A DNA stretch of 64,000 nucleotides from NCBI RefSeq assembly GCF_902506065.1, contig NZ_LR732912.1, positions 2,537,016 through 2,601,015 on the forward strand. The letters run 5' to 3'. The stretch is from Arthrobacter sp. 9V. GTDB taxonomy: Bacteria; Actinomycetota; Actinomycetes; Actinomycetales; Micrococcaceae. Within the stretch, counting starts at the first letter, position 1. Each line of letters opens with the position of its first letter. Below, piece by piece: positions 8,540 to 16,657 of this stretch. The notes below the pieces were generated by a model. That model searched no databases and was not told where the DNA came from. It saw nothing but the letters and a program-made list of their open reading frames with translations. A program made the translations under genes and the position numbers.

Positions 8540-9483
8540 GGCCGGTTCCTTTCAGAGTCTTGGAAAGCATGCGAAATACGGTTGGTGGACAGCACGACGG
8601 CGGCAATCACCACGCCCGGCAACGTCACCAACCACCACGCAGCCACCAGGTAGTCGCGACCTCCGGCCACCAGTGAACCCCATTCCGCAGAGGGTGGTGG
8701 TGCGCCGAACCCGAGGAAGCTCAGCGATGAAATCGACAGGACTGCCATGCCGAACTCCAGCGCGGACAAGGCCAGAACCGGGCCGGCAGCGTTGGGGAGG
8801 ACATGTCGGAGGAGGATGGAGTGCCACCCGACGCCCGAGGACCGTGCAGCCTCAACGTACACAGCAGTGCTCACCCGGAGGGTTTCAGCCCGCATGATCC
8901 GGGCGAAGTTGGCCACACTGGCAATACCCACCGCGATTGCGATGTTGATGGTTCCGAAGCCGAGCACCGTGATGAGAGCCAAGGAAAGCAGCAAGCTGGG
9001 AATGGCCAGCAGCACATCCATGACGCGCATGATGGCGTCATCCACCCACCCCCTGATGGAGCCAGCCAGCAAACCGAGCGCCGATCCCGCAACCAGGCCG
9101 ACGGCGACAGCCACAGCCGTGGCAGCCAAGGACGTCGCCGAGCCGTGGACCACCCGGGAGAACAGGTCGCGGCCCAGGCTGTCGGTTCCAAACCAGTGTT
9201 CCGCGGACGGCGGTTTGAGCCGCGACGACGGAACACCCGTGTCCGGAGGCCACTGGGTAAAAGCCTCGGGAACCAACGCCCACAGGATCACCAAGGCAAG
9301 GACCAGCACGGACAGCACCAACCCCGGCTTGGCCACAGCCTGGCGGACCCTGAGGACCCAGCCGCGGGCAGAAGCCCTGCCAACGGCACTCGGTGCAGCG
9401 GATCCCACGGAGCTCGTGGGTGGCTTTCCGTCCGACGAGCTGCTCTCAGCAGACGTAGGTTCCCTCACAAGTTGCTGCGTCAT
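8536..9483 (-). CDS. ABC transporter permease (DppC-like)
   Basis: The 315-residue inner-membrane protein has an N-terminal cytosolic segment of about 45 residues, then TM segments and the DppC signature HWFGTDSLGRDLFSRVV. The EAA loop (YVEAARSSGVGWHSILLRHV) and GFGAPPPSAEWGSLV follow near the C-terminus. It pairs with the DppB-like protein encoded 10 bp upstream to form the channel. Its stop overlaps the start of the fused ATPase by 4 bp, indicating translational coupling. Confidence 0.93.
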   Translation of the reverse strand: MTQQLVREPTSAESSSSDGKPPTSSVGSAAPSAVGRASARGWVLRVRQAVAKPGLVLSVLVLALVILWALVPEAFTQWPPDTGVPSSRLKPPSAEHWFGTDSLGRDLFSRVVHGSATSLAATAVAVAVGLVAGSALGLLAGSIRGWVDDAIMRVMDVLLAIPSLLLSLALITVLGFGTINIAIAVGIASVANFARIMRAETLRVSTAVYVEAARSSGVGWHSILLRHVLPNAAGPVLALSALEFGMAVLSISSLSFLGFGAPPPSAEWGSLVAGGRDYLVAAWWLVTLPGVVIAAVVLSTNRISHAFQDSERNRP

Positions 9484-9493
9484 GATGGCCCTC

Positions 9494-10441
9494 CTAGACC
9501 TTGGCGCCGCGCGCTGTGTTGATGCGCGGGTCCACGAGCGGGTAGATCAGGTCAATGATCAAGCTGGTGATGACAAAGATGGCGGCTGCCAGGACCACCA
9601 GGGTCTGGACCACCGGGATGTCCCTGCTGTTGACGGCTGTGACAGTGAGCCGCCCAATGCCTGCTCGGGAGAACACTGTCTCGCTCACCACTGCACCGGC
9701 CAGCAGATTTCCCACCAAAATTCCGAGCATGGTCAGCGTGGGAATGGCTGCGTTCCGGAGGGCATGGCCAAAGTTGATCAGCGCTTCACTGGCTCCCTTG
9801 GCCCGGATCTGTTCGATGTATGGTTCGCCCAACGTTTGGCGCAAGCTGCGCGTCAGCAGCTGGGCGATCACGGCAGAGGTGGGTATGGCCAAAGTCAGGG
9901 CTGGAAGCACGAGGCTCTGGCCGCCGTCGTTCCCTATCGCGGGAAACAAGCGCAACCGGAAGGAGAAGAACTGCAGGAGCAGGAGGCCGATCCAGAAGGT
10001 GGGCACCGCGATGCCCAAAGGCGGTAGCGAGGAGAAGGCCTGACGGATCCAGCGGTTGCGGCTGAACGCCGCAACCACTGCCAAGGCACTGCCCAGGAGC
10101 ACCGCGAGTGCGAATCCCGCTACAGCCAACTTGATGGTCTCCGGCAGGACTTCCGCCACAGTCTGAGTTGCAGGGACACCATTCTTGATGGATAGCCCGA
10201 AATCCAGCTGGAGCGCCTTGAACAGCGCCACGAAGTATTGCTCGTAAAGAGGCCTGTCCAAGCCATACTCCGCGCGCAGCTTCTCCACGAGTGCCGGATC
10301 CACTGCGTTCTGTTCGTCCCCGCTGGCCATGATGCTGACGGCGTCGCCGGGCAGCAAGTACAGGATCAGGAAGGACACTGTGTAGGCGGCCCAGAGGACG
10401 AACGCGCCTTGCAGCAACCGTTGGCCGATGTAGCGGATCAT
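9494..10441 (-). CDS. ABC transporter permease (DppB-like)
   Basis: The 315-residue protein begins MIRYIGQRLLQG, the standard DppB N-terminus, and contains LLPGDAVSIMASGD, a periplasmic loop rich in charged residues, and the EAA loop YIEQIRAKGASEALINFGHA. About six membrane segments are visible. It lies 7 bp downstream of the binding-protein gene and 10 bp upstream of the partner permease, in the SAM-IV-regulated operon. Confidence 0.93.
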   Translation of the reverse strand: MIRYIGQRLLQGAFVLWAAYTVSFLILYLLPGDAVSIMASGDEQNAVDPALVEKLRAEYGLDRPLYEQYFVALFKALQLDFGLSIKNGVPATQTVAEVLPETIKLAVAGFALAVLLGSALAVVAAFSRNRWIRQAFSSLPPLGIAVPTFWIGLLLLQFFSFRLRLFPAIGNDGGQSLVLPALTLAIPTSAVIAQLLTRSLRQTLGEPYIEQIRAKGASEALINFGHALRNAAIPTLTMLGILVGNLLAGAVVSETVFSRAGIGRLTVTAVNSRDIPVVQTLVVLAAAIFVITSLIIDLIYPLVDPRINTARGAKV

Positions 10442-10448
10442 GGGATTC

Positions 10449-12086
10449 CTACTTGCTCAGCCAGGCGTCATAGAAGTCCAGGCGGCTGGAAGCTTCGAAC
10501 GTGAGGCCCTTGACTTTGTCGCTGGCGGAAATAGTGGTGGACAGCTCATACAGCGGAATGGAGTGGGCGTCCTTGATCAGGATTTCCTGTGCTTCGTCCA
10601 CCAGCTTCTGGCGCGCGTCCTTGTCCAGCGCCGCGGCCTGCTCGCCCAGGACATCGTCCACTGGCAGCTTCTCGCGGAGGTTGCTTCCGCCACGGGCTGT
10701 GGTGGAGGCGAAAACGGTGCGCAGGACATCCGGGTCGCTGCGGGTCAGGTTGCCGTAGGAGAAGTCATAGGTCTTGTCAGCCTGGGCAGCCGTCACGTCC
10801 GCAATGGTGGTGAACTTCAGCTGCAGGTCCACGCCGATCACTTTGAGCTGCTGCTGCACGAGTTCCAGCACTTCCTTGGGTGACTGCCAGTAGGTGACCT
10901 TGAAGGACAGTTTCTCGCCGTTCTTCTCGCGGACGCCGTCCGTTCCCACCTTCCAGCCGGCATCGTCCAGGAGCTTCTTGGCGCCATCGGGATCGCTCTT
11001 CAGCAGCTCGCTGTAGTCCTTGAAGTACGGCGTGGTGTGGGAGAGAACGCCCTTGGCCGGCTGGTCCGCTTCGGTCAGCAAGGTCTTGGTAATTTCCTCG
11101 CGGTTGATGGCCTTGGAAATGGCCTGCCGGACGGCGGTTTCCTTGAGCTTGGGGTTGGTCTGGTTGGCGTACAGGTTGTAGACCACACCCGGGTTGGCCC
11201 GTGTTTCGTTCCAGAAGCCGTTGCCGTTGAACAGGCTGATGTCAGCGGCGGAGATCGCTGCCGTCGCATCGATCTGGCCGGACTGCAGGCTGCCCGTGCG
11301 GTTGCCTGCCTCGGGAATGATCTTGAAGGTGACAGTGTCCAGGTAGGCCTCGCCCTTGTTGCTGTTGGTGGCGGCGGGCCAGTTGTAACCGGCCCTGCGT
11401 TCCAAGACAGCTTCCTTGTCCACGGTGTAGCTCTTCACGCTGAACGGCCCGGAGCCGGAGAACTTCCCGGCGCAACGGTCAGCTTCGGAGAGCGTGGCAG
11501 ATGCCGGGGACAACAGGCCCAGCGTGAACGTGGACGTTGCCTGGAGGAACTGCGCGTTCGGCTTGGAGAAGTCCACCACCACGGTCTGCGGGTCCTTCAC
11601 GGTGATGGCACTGACGTCGCTCAGGTAAGTAGAACCCAGCGTTGCCTTGGCACCGAGTGCTTTGATGGCCTCAAAGTTGGTCTTCACCGAGGCAGCATCA
11701 ATCGCCGTGCCGTCTGCGAACGTCGCACCGCTGCGGAGTGTGAACGTGAAACTGGTGGCGTTGGTGTTGGTTTCGAACTTCTCCGCCAGCCACGGAACGA
11801 TCTCGCCCGTCTTCGGATCCTGAGACGTCAACGACGCCACGGTTTGGCGGGCAATCGCGATCGCATCGTTGTTGCCCACCTGCTGCGGGTCGATGCAGCC
11901 GCGATCAACGGACACCGCGAAGTTCAGGTTGCCACCGGAGACCGGTGTGGCGTCGGCACTTTGCTGATTGCCGGCGTCGGCCCCTCCAGCGCAGGCTGAA
12001 GCCAGGAGCGCAAAGGCTCCCAGGACGGAAACGACGGCGGCTGGTTTCCACAGCTTGCGCGCTGAGGTTGGGTTGGGGACGCTCAT
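10449..12086 (-). CDS. Peptide/nickel-type ABC substrate-binding lipoprotein
   Basis: The 545-residue protein starts with a lipoprotein signal: basic residues, then VVSVLGAFALLASACAG with Cys about residue 32. The mature part is a SBP_bac_5 domain (GGNLNFAVSVDRGCIDPQQVG, then EIVPWLAEKFETN and FTLRSGATFADGTAIDA). It captures the solute for the importer encoded downstream. Its ATG overlaps the stop of the upstream monooxygenase gene by 4 bp, so transport and monooxygenase are made together. The ligand is unknown; a sulfur compound is inferred from the riboswitch and the oxygenases. Confidence 0.92.
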   Translation of the reverse strand: MSVPNPTSARKLWKPAAVVSVLGAFALLASACAGGADAGNQQSADATPVSGGNLNFAVSVDRGCIDPQQVGNNDAIAIARQTVASLTSQDPKTGEIVPWLAEKFETNTNATSFTFTLRSGATFADGTAIDAASVKTNFEAIKALGAKATLGSTYLSDVSAITVKDPQTVVVDFSKPNAQFLQATSTFTLGLLSPASATLSEADRCAGKFSGSGPFSVKSYTVDKEAVLERRAGYNWPAATNSNKGEAYLDTVTFKIIPEAGNRTGSLQSGQIDATAAISAADISLFNGNGFWNETRANPGVVYNLYANQTNPKLKETAVRQAISKAINREEITKTLLTEADQPAKGVLSHTTPYFKDYSELLKSDPDGAKKLLDDAGWKVGTDGVREKNGEKLSFKVTYWQSPKEVLELVQQQLKVIGVDLQLKFTTIADVTAAQADKTYDFSYGNLTRSDPDVLRTVFASTTARGGSNLREKLPVDDVLGEQAAALDKDARQKLVDEAQEILIKDAHSIPLYELSTTISASDKVKGLTFEASSRLDFYDAWLSK

Positions 12087-13498
12087 GCGACTTCTTCGCT
12101 TTCAGTGAGTTTGGTGCTGGTGAGTGATCCGCGGCGGGTCAGCGGGGCGCGGAGGCCGAGGTTTTCGCGGAGGTTGGTGCCTTCGTAGTCGGTGCGGTAG
12201 ACACCGCGGTCCTGCAGGCGGGGAACCAGTTCGTTGACAATGTCATCCAGCCCGCCGGGGACAATCCACGGGGTGATGTTGAAGCCGTCAACTGCGCCGG
12301 TGTGGGCATACTCGGCGAGTTTGTCCGCAATGTCGTCGTACGATCCCACCAGACCGCGGCCGTTGAGCCGGGAACGGGCAGCAACGAACTGACGGATCGA
12401 CTGCCCGTTTTCCTTGGCGTCCGCGCGCCACTGGGCGGCGAGGTCCTTGGCGCTCTTCCCGTGGAAGGCGTTGCCGCGGGTGGGGTTGGTGACGTCCACA
12501 ATAGGGTCGATGTCCGGCAGCGGACCGTCGGGGTCGTATTCGGTGAGGGTGCGTCCCCAGAACTGTTCCAAGTAGGCGATGGCCGTTTCCGGACCCACCT
12601 GCAGCGAGCGGACCCATTGGTGCTTTTCTTCCGCTTCAGCAGCTGTGGCACCGAGGATGAACTCCTGGCCGGGGAAAATCTTCACGTCATCTGCCGGACG
12701 CCCGGCCTTGAGGGTGCGGGCCACGATGTCGTCGCGGAACTTCTTGGCGTCTTCCAGTTCCGGATGTGCCGAGAAGATCACGTCGGCGTTCCGCACGGCG
12801 AAATCACGGCCGTCCGGCGAGTCCCCGGCCTGGAACAGAACAGGGTGCTGCTGGCTGGAACGCGGCAACCTGCCGGTGATTTCGACGTCGAAACTCTCAT
12901 CCTTGCGCTTGACCGTGGTGATGGCGTCCTCGCGGAGCCAGCGTGGATCCTTCCGGGACCCGGCGATTGCGCCGTCAGCCCAGGAATCCCAAATGGCCTT
13001 GGCCGTTTGAACGAACGCTTCGGCCCGGACGTAACGGTCCTCGTGCTTGAGGAACCCGCCGCGCCTGAAGTTGGCACCGGTCCATGCGTTGTCCGTGGTG
13101 ACGATGTTCCAGGCAGCACGGCCGCCGGACAGCAGGTCCAGGCTGGCCAGGCGGTGGGCAAGGTCCGCGGGATCGTTGTACGTGGTGTTCTGTGTGGCAA
13201 CCAAACCGATATTCGTGGTGATGGCTGCGAGCGCGGCGAGGGCGGTCTGCGCGTCGGGACGGCCCACGACATCCAGATCGTGGATCTTTCCAAGGTGTTC
13301 CCGGAGGCGTAGTCCTTCTCCGAGGAAGAAGGCGGAGAAGAGTCCGCGCTCTGCTGTCTGGGCGACCCGGCGGAATGACTCAAAGTCGGTTTGCGAGCCG
13401 CTCTGCGGGTCCTTCCACACAGTGGTGTGGTTGACGCCTTGGAAGAAGACACCGAACTGGATCTGGCCGTTGCCTGCGATGCGGTGGTGGTTGGTCAT
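12083..13498 (-). CDS. NtaA/SnaA/DszA-family FMN-dependent monooxygenase
   Basis: The 471-residue protein has the long NtaA/DszA-type luciferase fold, with IQFGVFFQGVNHTTVW, EGLRLREHLGKIHDLDVVGRPD, LSGGRAAWNIVTTDNAW and VLFQAGDSPDGRDFA. Such enzymes use FMNH2 and O2 from a separate reductase to cleave C-S or C-N bonds. It is the second gene of the riboswitch operon and overlaps the binding-protein gene. Related enzymes act on dibenzothiophene sulfone, nitrilotriacetate or S-modified cysteines, so the substrate cannot be read from sequence. Confidence 0.9.
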   Translation of the reverse strand: MTNHHRIAGNGQIQFGVFFQGVNHTTVWKDPQSGSQTDFESFRRVAQTAERGLFSAFFLGEGLRLREHLGKIHDLDVVGRPDAQTALAALAAITTNIGLVATQNTTYNDPADLAHRLASLDLLSGGRAAWNIVTTDNAWTGANFRRGGFLKHEDRYVRAEAFVQTAKAIWDSWADGAIAGSRKDPRWLREDAITTVKRKDESFDVEITGRLPRSSQQHPVLFQAGDSPDGRDFAVRNADVIFSAHPELEDAKKFRDDIVARTLKAGRPADDVKIFPGQEFILGATAAEAEEKHQWVRSLQVGPETAIAYLEQFWGRTLTEYDPDGPLPDIDPIVDVTNPTRGNAFHGKSAKDLAAQWRADAKENGQSIRQFVAARSRLNGRGLVGSYDDIADKLAEYAHTGAVDGFNITPWIVPGGLDDIVNELVPRLQDRGVYRTDYEGTNLRENLGLRAPLTRRGSLTSTKLTESEEVA

Positions 13499-13560
13499 GG
13501 TTCTGCTCTCTGAATCTGGTGGCCGTGGGCTCTTGGCGGCGGGCGGTGGTCAGGCGGCGG

Positions 13561-14655
13561 TCAGGCCGCGGCGAAGCGGTTCGCGGGACGGGGAAGGCCG
13601 AAGGATTCGCGCAATGTGCTTCCCGGGGCCGGCGGTACCACCAGCCCGCTGCGGAACAGTTCCGGGAGCACTTTGTTGGCCAATTCAGGCAGGTCCACAT
13701 CCAGTACCGCTGGCTTGAGGCGGACGCCGTCGGCTGCTGCGAACAGCGTGGTGAGCAGTTCCACCAAGCCTTCGGCGCTGCCCACGTAGCGGGCACCGCC
13801 CGTCCACTCTTCGTACGAGTCCAATTCGGCAAGACGGTCCTGCGCGGTCTGCCCACGGGAATCGAGGATGAGGTCCAGCTCCACTAGGGTCCTCGGCGCA
13901 CCCGCGGCAGCTGCTTGGGCTGCTTGCGGGAGTGCGTCCGTGGTGACTGCGGAGACCAGGGCAACGTCAGCCTCGACGGCGGGGATCAGCTCAACGGGCG
14001 CGAACACCACTACCTGCCCTTGAAGTGGGCGCGGGATGATGGACGGTCCCTTGACGGAGAAGCGTTCACCTTCAAAGTCGGCGTAGTGCAGCTTGTCCCG
14101 GTCCAGGTACCGCCCGGTGGCAATGTCACGGATCACCGCGTCGTCTTCCCAGGAGTCCCAAAGCCGGCGGCTGGCTTGGACCACATCCGCGGCTTCGCTA
14201 ACTGCCTCGCTTTCTGGCAACTGCGTGCGCCCCACGGAGCGGGCTTCCTTGGCCAGGTTGTCCCCGGCGACCAGCCAACCCGCCCTCCCCAAGGAGGAGT
14301 AGTCCAGGCTGGCCAGCTGCGTAGCTACATGGAACGGCTCGGTAAAGAGCGTTCCGGCTTCCGGGACCAGGCCGATGGAGCGGGTGATGGGCGCCGCGAA
14401 GGCTGCCCGCTGGATCGCGTCGATTCGTCCGGGGATCCCAGTGGAGCCCGTGTCCACCACGCGGGTGTCCTTGAACGTGGCCAGATGGAAACCGGCGATG
14501 TCCGCTGCCTGGACGGTTTCACGGATCCGCTGGCCCCCCAATAGCGCCTGCGGATCATGGTGGGCCTTGCGCCACGACGCGGGGTGGGCGCCGTCGCCGT
14601 CGAGCTCCACTGCGATGACGCGGGAGCGGAATTCGGGTACAGGTGTGGAAGGCAT
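13561..14655 (-). CDS. LLM-class flavin-dependent oxidoreductase
   Basis: The 364-residue luciferase-like protein contains HPASWRKAHHDPQALL, ITRSIGLVPEAGTLFTEPFHVATQLASLDYSSLGRAGWLV split by helices, and ALPQAAQAA in the C-terminal half. The ATG at 14655 is preferred over the longer 14736 frame because GAGAG lies just upstream and homology begins there; the longer start would fall inside the riboswitch. It is the first gene behind the SAM-IV element, 62 bp from the NtaA-type gene. It probably works with that enzyme on an organosulfur substrate, with reduced FMN from a separate reductase. Confidence 0.87.
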   Translation of the reverse strand: MPSTPVPEFRSRVIAVELDGDGAHPASWRKAHHDPQALLGGQRIRETVQAADIAGFHLATFKDTRVVDTGSTGIPGRIDAIQRAAFAAPITRSIGLVPEAGTLFTEPFHVATQLASLDYSSLGRAGWLVAGDNLAKEARSVGRTQLPESEAVSEAADVVQASRRLWDSWEDDAVIRDIATGRYLDRDKLHYADFEGERFSVKGPSIIPRPLQGQVVVFAPVELIPAVEADVALVSAVTTDALPQAAQAAAAGAPRTLVELDLILDSRGQTAQDRLAELDSYEEWTGGARYVGSAEGLVELLTTLFAAADGVRLKPAVLDVDLPELANKVLPELFRSGLVVPPAPGSTLRESFGLPRPANRFAAA

Positions 14656-14702
14656 GATTCTCTCTTTCAGAGGCCGCACAGCGGCCGGGACGACATTCAC
14701 TT

Positions 14703-14800
14703 GCCGCAGATGCGGCCTGGTCTGTTTCCGGAGCACCCCGCCACGTAATGCCTGAGGGTTGCCGCAGCACGAGCCGGTCCTTGGCGTGCTGACTCTTGAC
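14703..14800 (-). promoter_or_regulatory. SAM-IV riboswitch
   Basis: Read on the minus strand, the segment follows the SAM-IV consensus in order: GGTCAAGAG, CAGCACG with its partner CGTGCTG around CCGGCT, the core CGGCAACCCTC, then GGCGGGGTGCTCCGG, GACCAGG and a terminal CGGCAAG. SAM-IV elements occur in actinobacteria before sulfur-metabolism genes and turn them off when S-adenosylmethionine is plentiful. This one precedes the monooxygenase and importer operon (14655 down to 6884). The predicted transcript start lies 1-3 bases before the motif. Identification rests on recalled consensus and core bases, not on a covariance search. Confidence 0.85.
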
Positions 14801-14809
14801 CTGAACTTG

Positions 14810-14839
14810 AATCTAGGAGGCTGTCCAAGGAATGTACAA
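14810..14839 (-). promoter_or_regulatory. Predicted promoter for the riboswitch operon
   Basis: On the minus strand TAGATT (14810-14815) is a plausible -10 box, with TTGTAC (14834-14839) 18 bp upstream as a weak -35. The implied start at about 14803 places the 5' end of the RNA at the first bases of the SAM-IV motif, which supports the call. Confidence 0.5.
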
Positions 14840-15011
14840 ACCGCTGGACTTGCGGCGTCAAGGCGGGAAATACCACGTCAAAGGCCTGCTGGAATCGTCA
14901 TTTTCGGGCTTTTGAAGGGTCGGTTGTGACGGCCCGTTTCGCCGGATTTCGTTGGATTTAGCCCGGTTGAGCGGGGTGACGGATCGGCTTTGGGCTCTGC
15001 GCTGGGATCCG

Positions 15012-15017
15012 TAGTGT
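15012..15017 (+). promoter_or_regulatory. -10 box giving a leaderless transcript
   Basis: TAGTGT ends 7 bases before the A of the ATG at 15024, so the predicted transcription start is the start codon itself. No ribosome-binding site precedes this ATG. The -35 region is weak (TTGGGC, 16-bp spacer). Confidence 0.45.
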
Positions 15018-15023
15018 CGTGCC

Positions 15024-16163
15024 ATGCCGAAGCCTCCCGTTACTCCCCTGTCCGTCCTTGACCTGAGCCCGGTGTCCGCCGGTCAGACTCCCGGCGATGC
15101 CCTGCGGAGCACCGTTGCCCTTGCCGCAGTTACCGAGGCTTCCGGCTACTCGCGGTATTGGCTGGCCGAGCACCACCTCAACACCGGCGTTGCCGGGTCA
15201 GCCCCGCACATTCTGGCCGGGTTGGTTGCCTCGGCCACCAAGACCATCAGGGTGGGGACCGCGGCCACCTTGCTGGGGAACTACAGGCCGCTCCAGATTG
15301 CCGAGAGCATTGGAACGCTGGCCGCCGTTTTCCCGGACCGTATCGACCTTGGCTTTGGCCGCTCAGGTCCGCCCAAATCCCCCAGCGATCCGGCTCCCGG
15401 AGTGGTACCCGCTAATTCTTCCGAGCCCACCGATCGTGTGGTCGACGGACTTCTGGTTCCTGCGCCGCGCCCCATCTTCGGTGCGGTCCTGCCCAGGAAG
15501 TTCCGGCTGCAGGGCGAGCTGCTGGGCCGCTTCCCCGGAGACACGGACAACTTCGAGAACGACATCCAGGACATCATCGGATTTTTCACCGGCGAGTACA
15601 GGACCAAACACGGCGAGGAAGTCACCGCGATCCCCGCCCTCGGCCAGGCGCCCCAGTTTTGGATCCACGGGTCCACCGCCGGACCCAGTGCCCGCTTGGC
15701 TGGCAAGCTGGGCCTCCCCTTCGGCGCGAACTATCACGTAGCACCGGCGGGCGTTCTGGACTCCATTGCCGAATACCGGGCCCACTTCGAACCCTCCGCG
15801 GCCTTGCGGGAACCGCATGTGATCGTCTCAGCGGACGTGCTGGTAGCCCCGGAGGAACGCCAGGCCCAGCGCCTGGCCTTCGGCTACGCCCAGTGGGTTC
15901 ACGGGATCCGTAGCGGCCAGGGTGCCATCCCGTACCCGTCACCGGAGGATGCGCTGGAGCTTTCCTTGGACGCCGAAGCCGGGGAGCTCATCAAGGATCG
16001 TCTGGACACCCGGTTCGTGGGCGACCCCCACCAGGTCAGCGAAGGACTCCGCACTTTGCAGCGGGCCACGGGTGCCCAGGAACTTCTCATCACCACCATT
16101 GCCCATGACCCCGCCGACCGGCAGAACTCCTACCAGCTGCTGGCCGAGGTATGGGGTCTCTAG
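15024..16163 (+). CDS. LLM-class flavin-dependent oxidoreductase (MsnO8-like)
   Basis: The 379-residue protein is the short, single-subunit luciferase-like type: LSVLDLSPVSAGQTPGDAL, YWLAEHHLNTG, IRVGTAATLLGNYRPLQIAE and RIDLGFGRSGPP are all hallmarks. Members oxidise substrates with FMNH2 and O2. It is divergent from the SAM-IV operon and 41 bp upstream of a rhodanese gene, probably in one transcript, which fits release of sulfite, sulfide or sulfane sulfur. The start appears leaderless. Confidence 0.87.
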   Translation: MPKPPVTPLSVLDLSPVSAGQTPGDALRSTVALAAVTEASGYSRYWLAEHHLNTGVAGSAPHILAGLVASATKTIRVGTAATLLGNYRPLQIAESIGTLAAVFPDRIDLGFGRSGPPKSPSDPAPGVVPANSSEPTDRVVDGLLVPAPRPIFGAVLPRKFRLQGELLGRFPGDTDNFENDIQDIIGFFTGEYRTKHGEEVTAIPALGQAPQFWIHGSTAGPSARLAGKLGLPFGANYHVAPAGVLDSIAEYRAHFEPSAALREPHVIVSADVLVAPEERQAQRLAFGYAQWVHGIRSGQGAIPYPSPEDALELSLDAEAGELIKDRLDTRFVGDPHQVSEGLRTLQRATGAQELLITTIAHDPADRQNSYQLLAEVWGL

Positions 16164-16204
16164 CGTTTCCGATTTTCCAATCACCACCTATATAAGGGAG
16201 CACC

Positions 16205-16657
16205 ATGTCCATTGAAACCGCCGTCCAAGAATCAGTCCAAGACACCCAGCTGATCACTGCCGATGCCGCTGCCAAGCTCATCGAAGAAGGTGCCCTGCTG
16301 ATCGACGTCCGCAGCGAAGGCGGCCGCGCCAGCACCGACGCAGTCCCCGTCGCTGTGGTGGTGAACCGCGAGCACGTGGAGGAGGACTTCAGCCCGAAAT
16401 CCGCGCATCGGCTGCCCCAGGTCACCGGCACGGACCAGAAGATCGTGGTGTTCTGCGGCTCCGTGAACGGTTCACGACCCGTCGCGCAGAAGCTCAAGGT
16501 CCTCGGCTACGCAAACGCTGTCCACGTGGACGGTGGCTTCCCGGCCCTCCGCGACGCCGGCGTCCCCACCACCGGGCCCACCGCACCGCCCGCCGAAGCG
16601 GCACCGCCCGCCGCCACCACTCAGGCGTCCACCGATTCGGTGGCTTCCGAGCGCTGA
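16205..16657 (+). CDS. Rhodanese-like domain protein
   Basis: The 150-residue single-domain protein has a rhodanese fold: LIDVRSEGGRA near the N-terminus and the active-site loop VVFCGSVNGSR with Cys84 as the likely persulfide-carrying residue. NREHVEEDF sits in the middle. Residues after about 115 are an Ala/Pro-rich tail. It probably moves sulfane sulfur or acts in sulfide handling next to the monooxygenase. AAGGGAG 4 bp before the ATG is a strong ribosome site. Its 3' end overlaps the MFS gene on the other strand by 37 bp. Confidence 0.88.
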   Translation: MSIETAVQESVQDTQLITADAAAKLIEEGALLIDVRSEGGRASTDAVPVAVVVNREHVEEDFSPKSAHRLPQVTGTDQKIVVFCGSVNGSRPVAQKLKVLGYANAVHVDGGFPALRDAGVPTTGPTAPPAEAAPPAATTQASTDSVASER

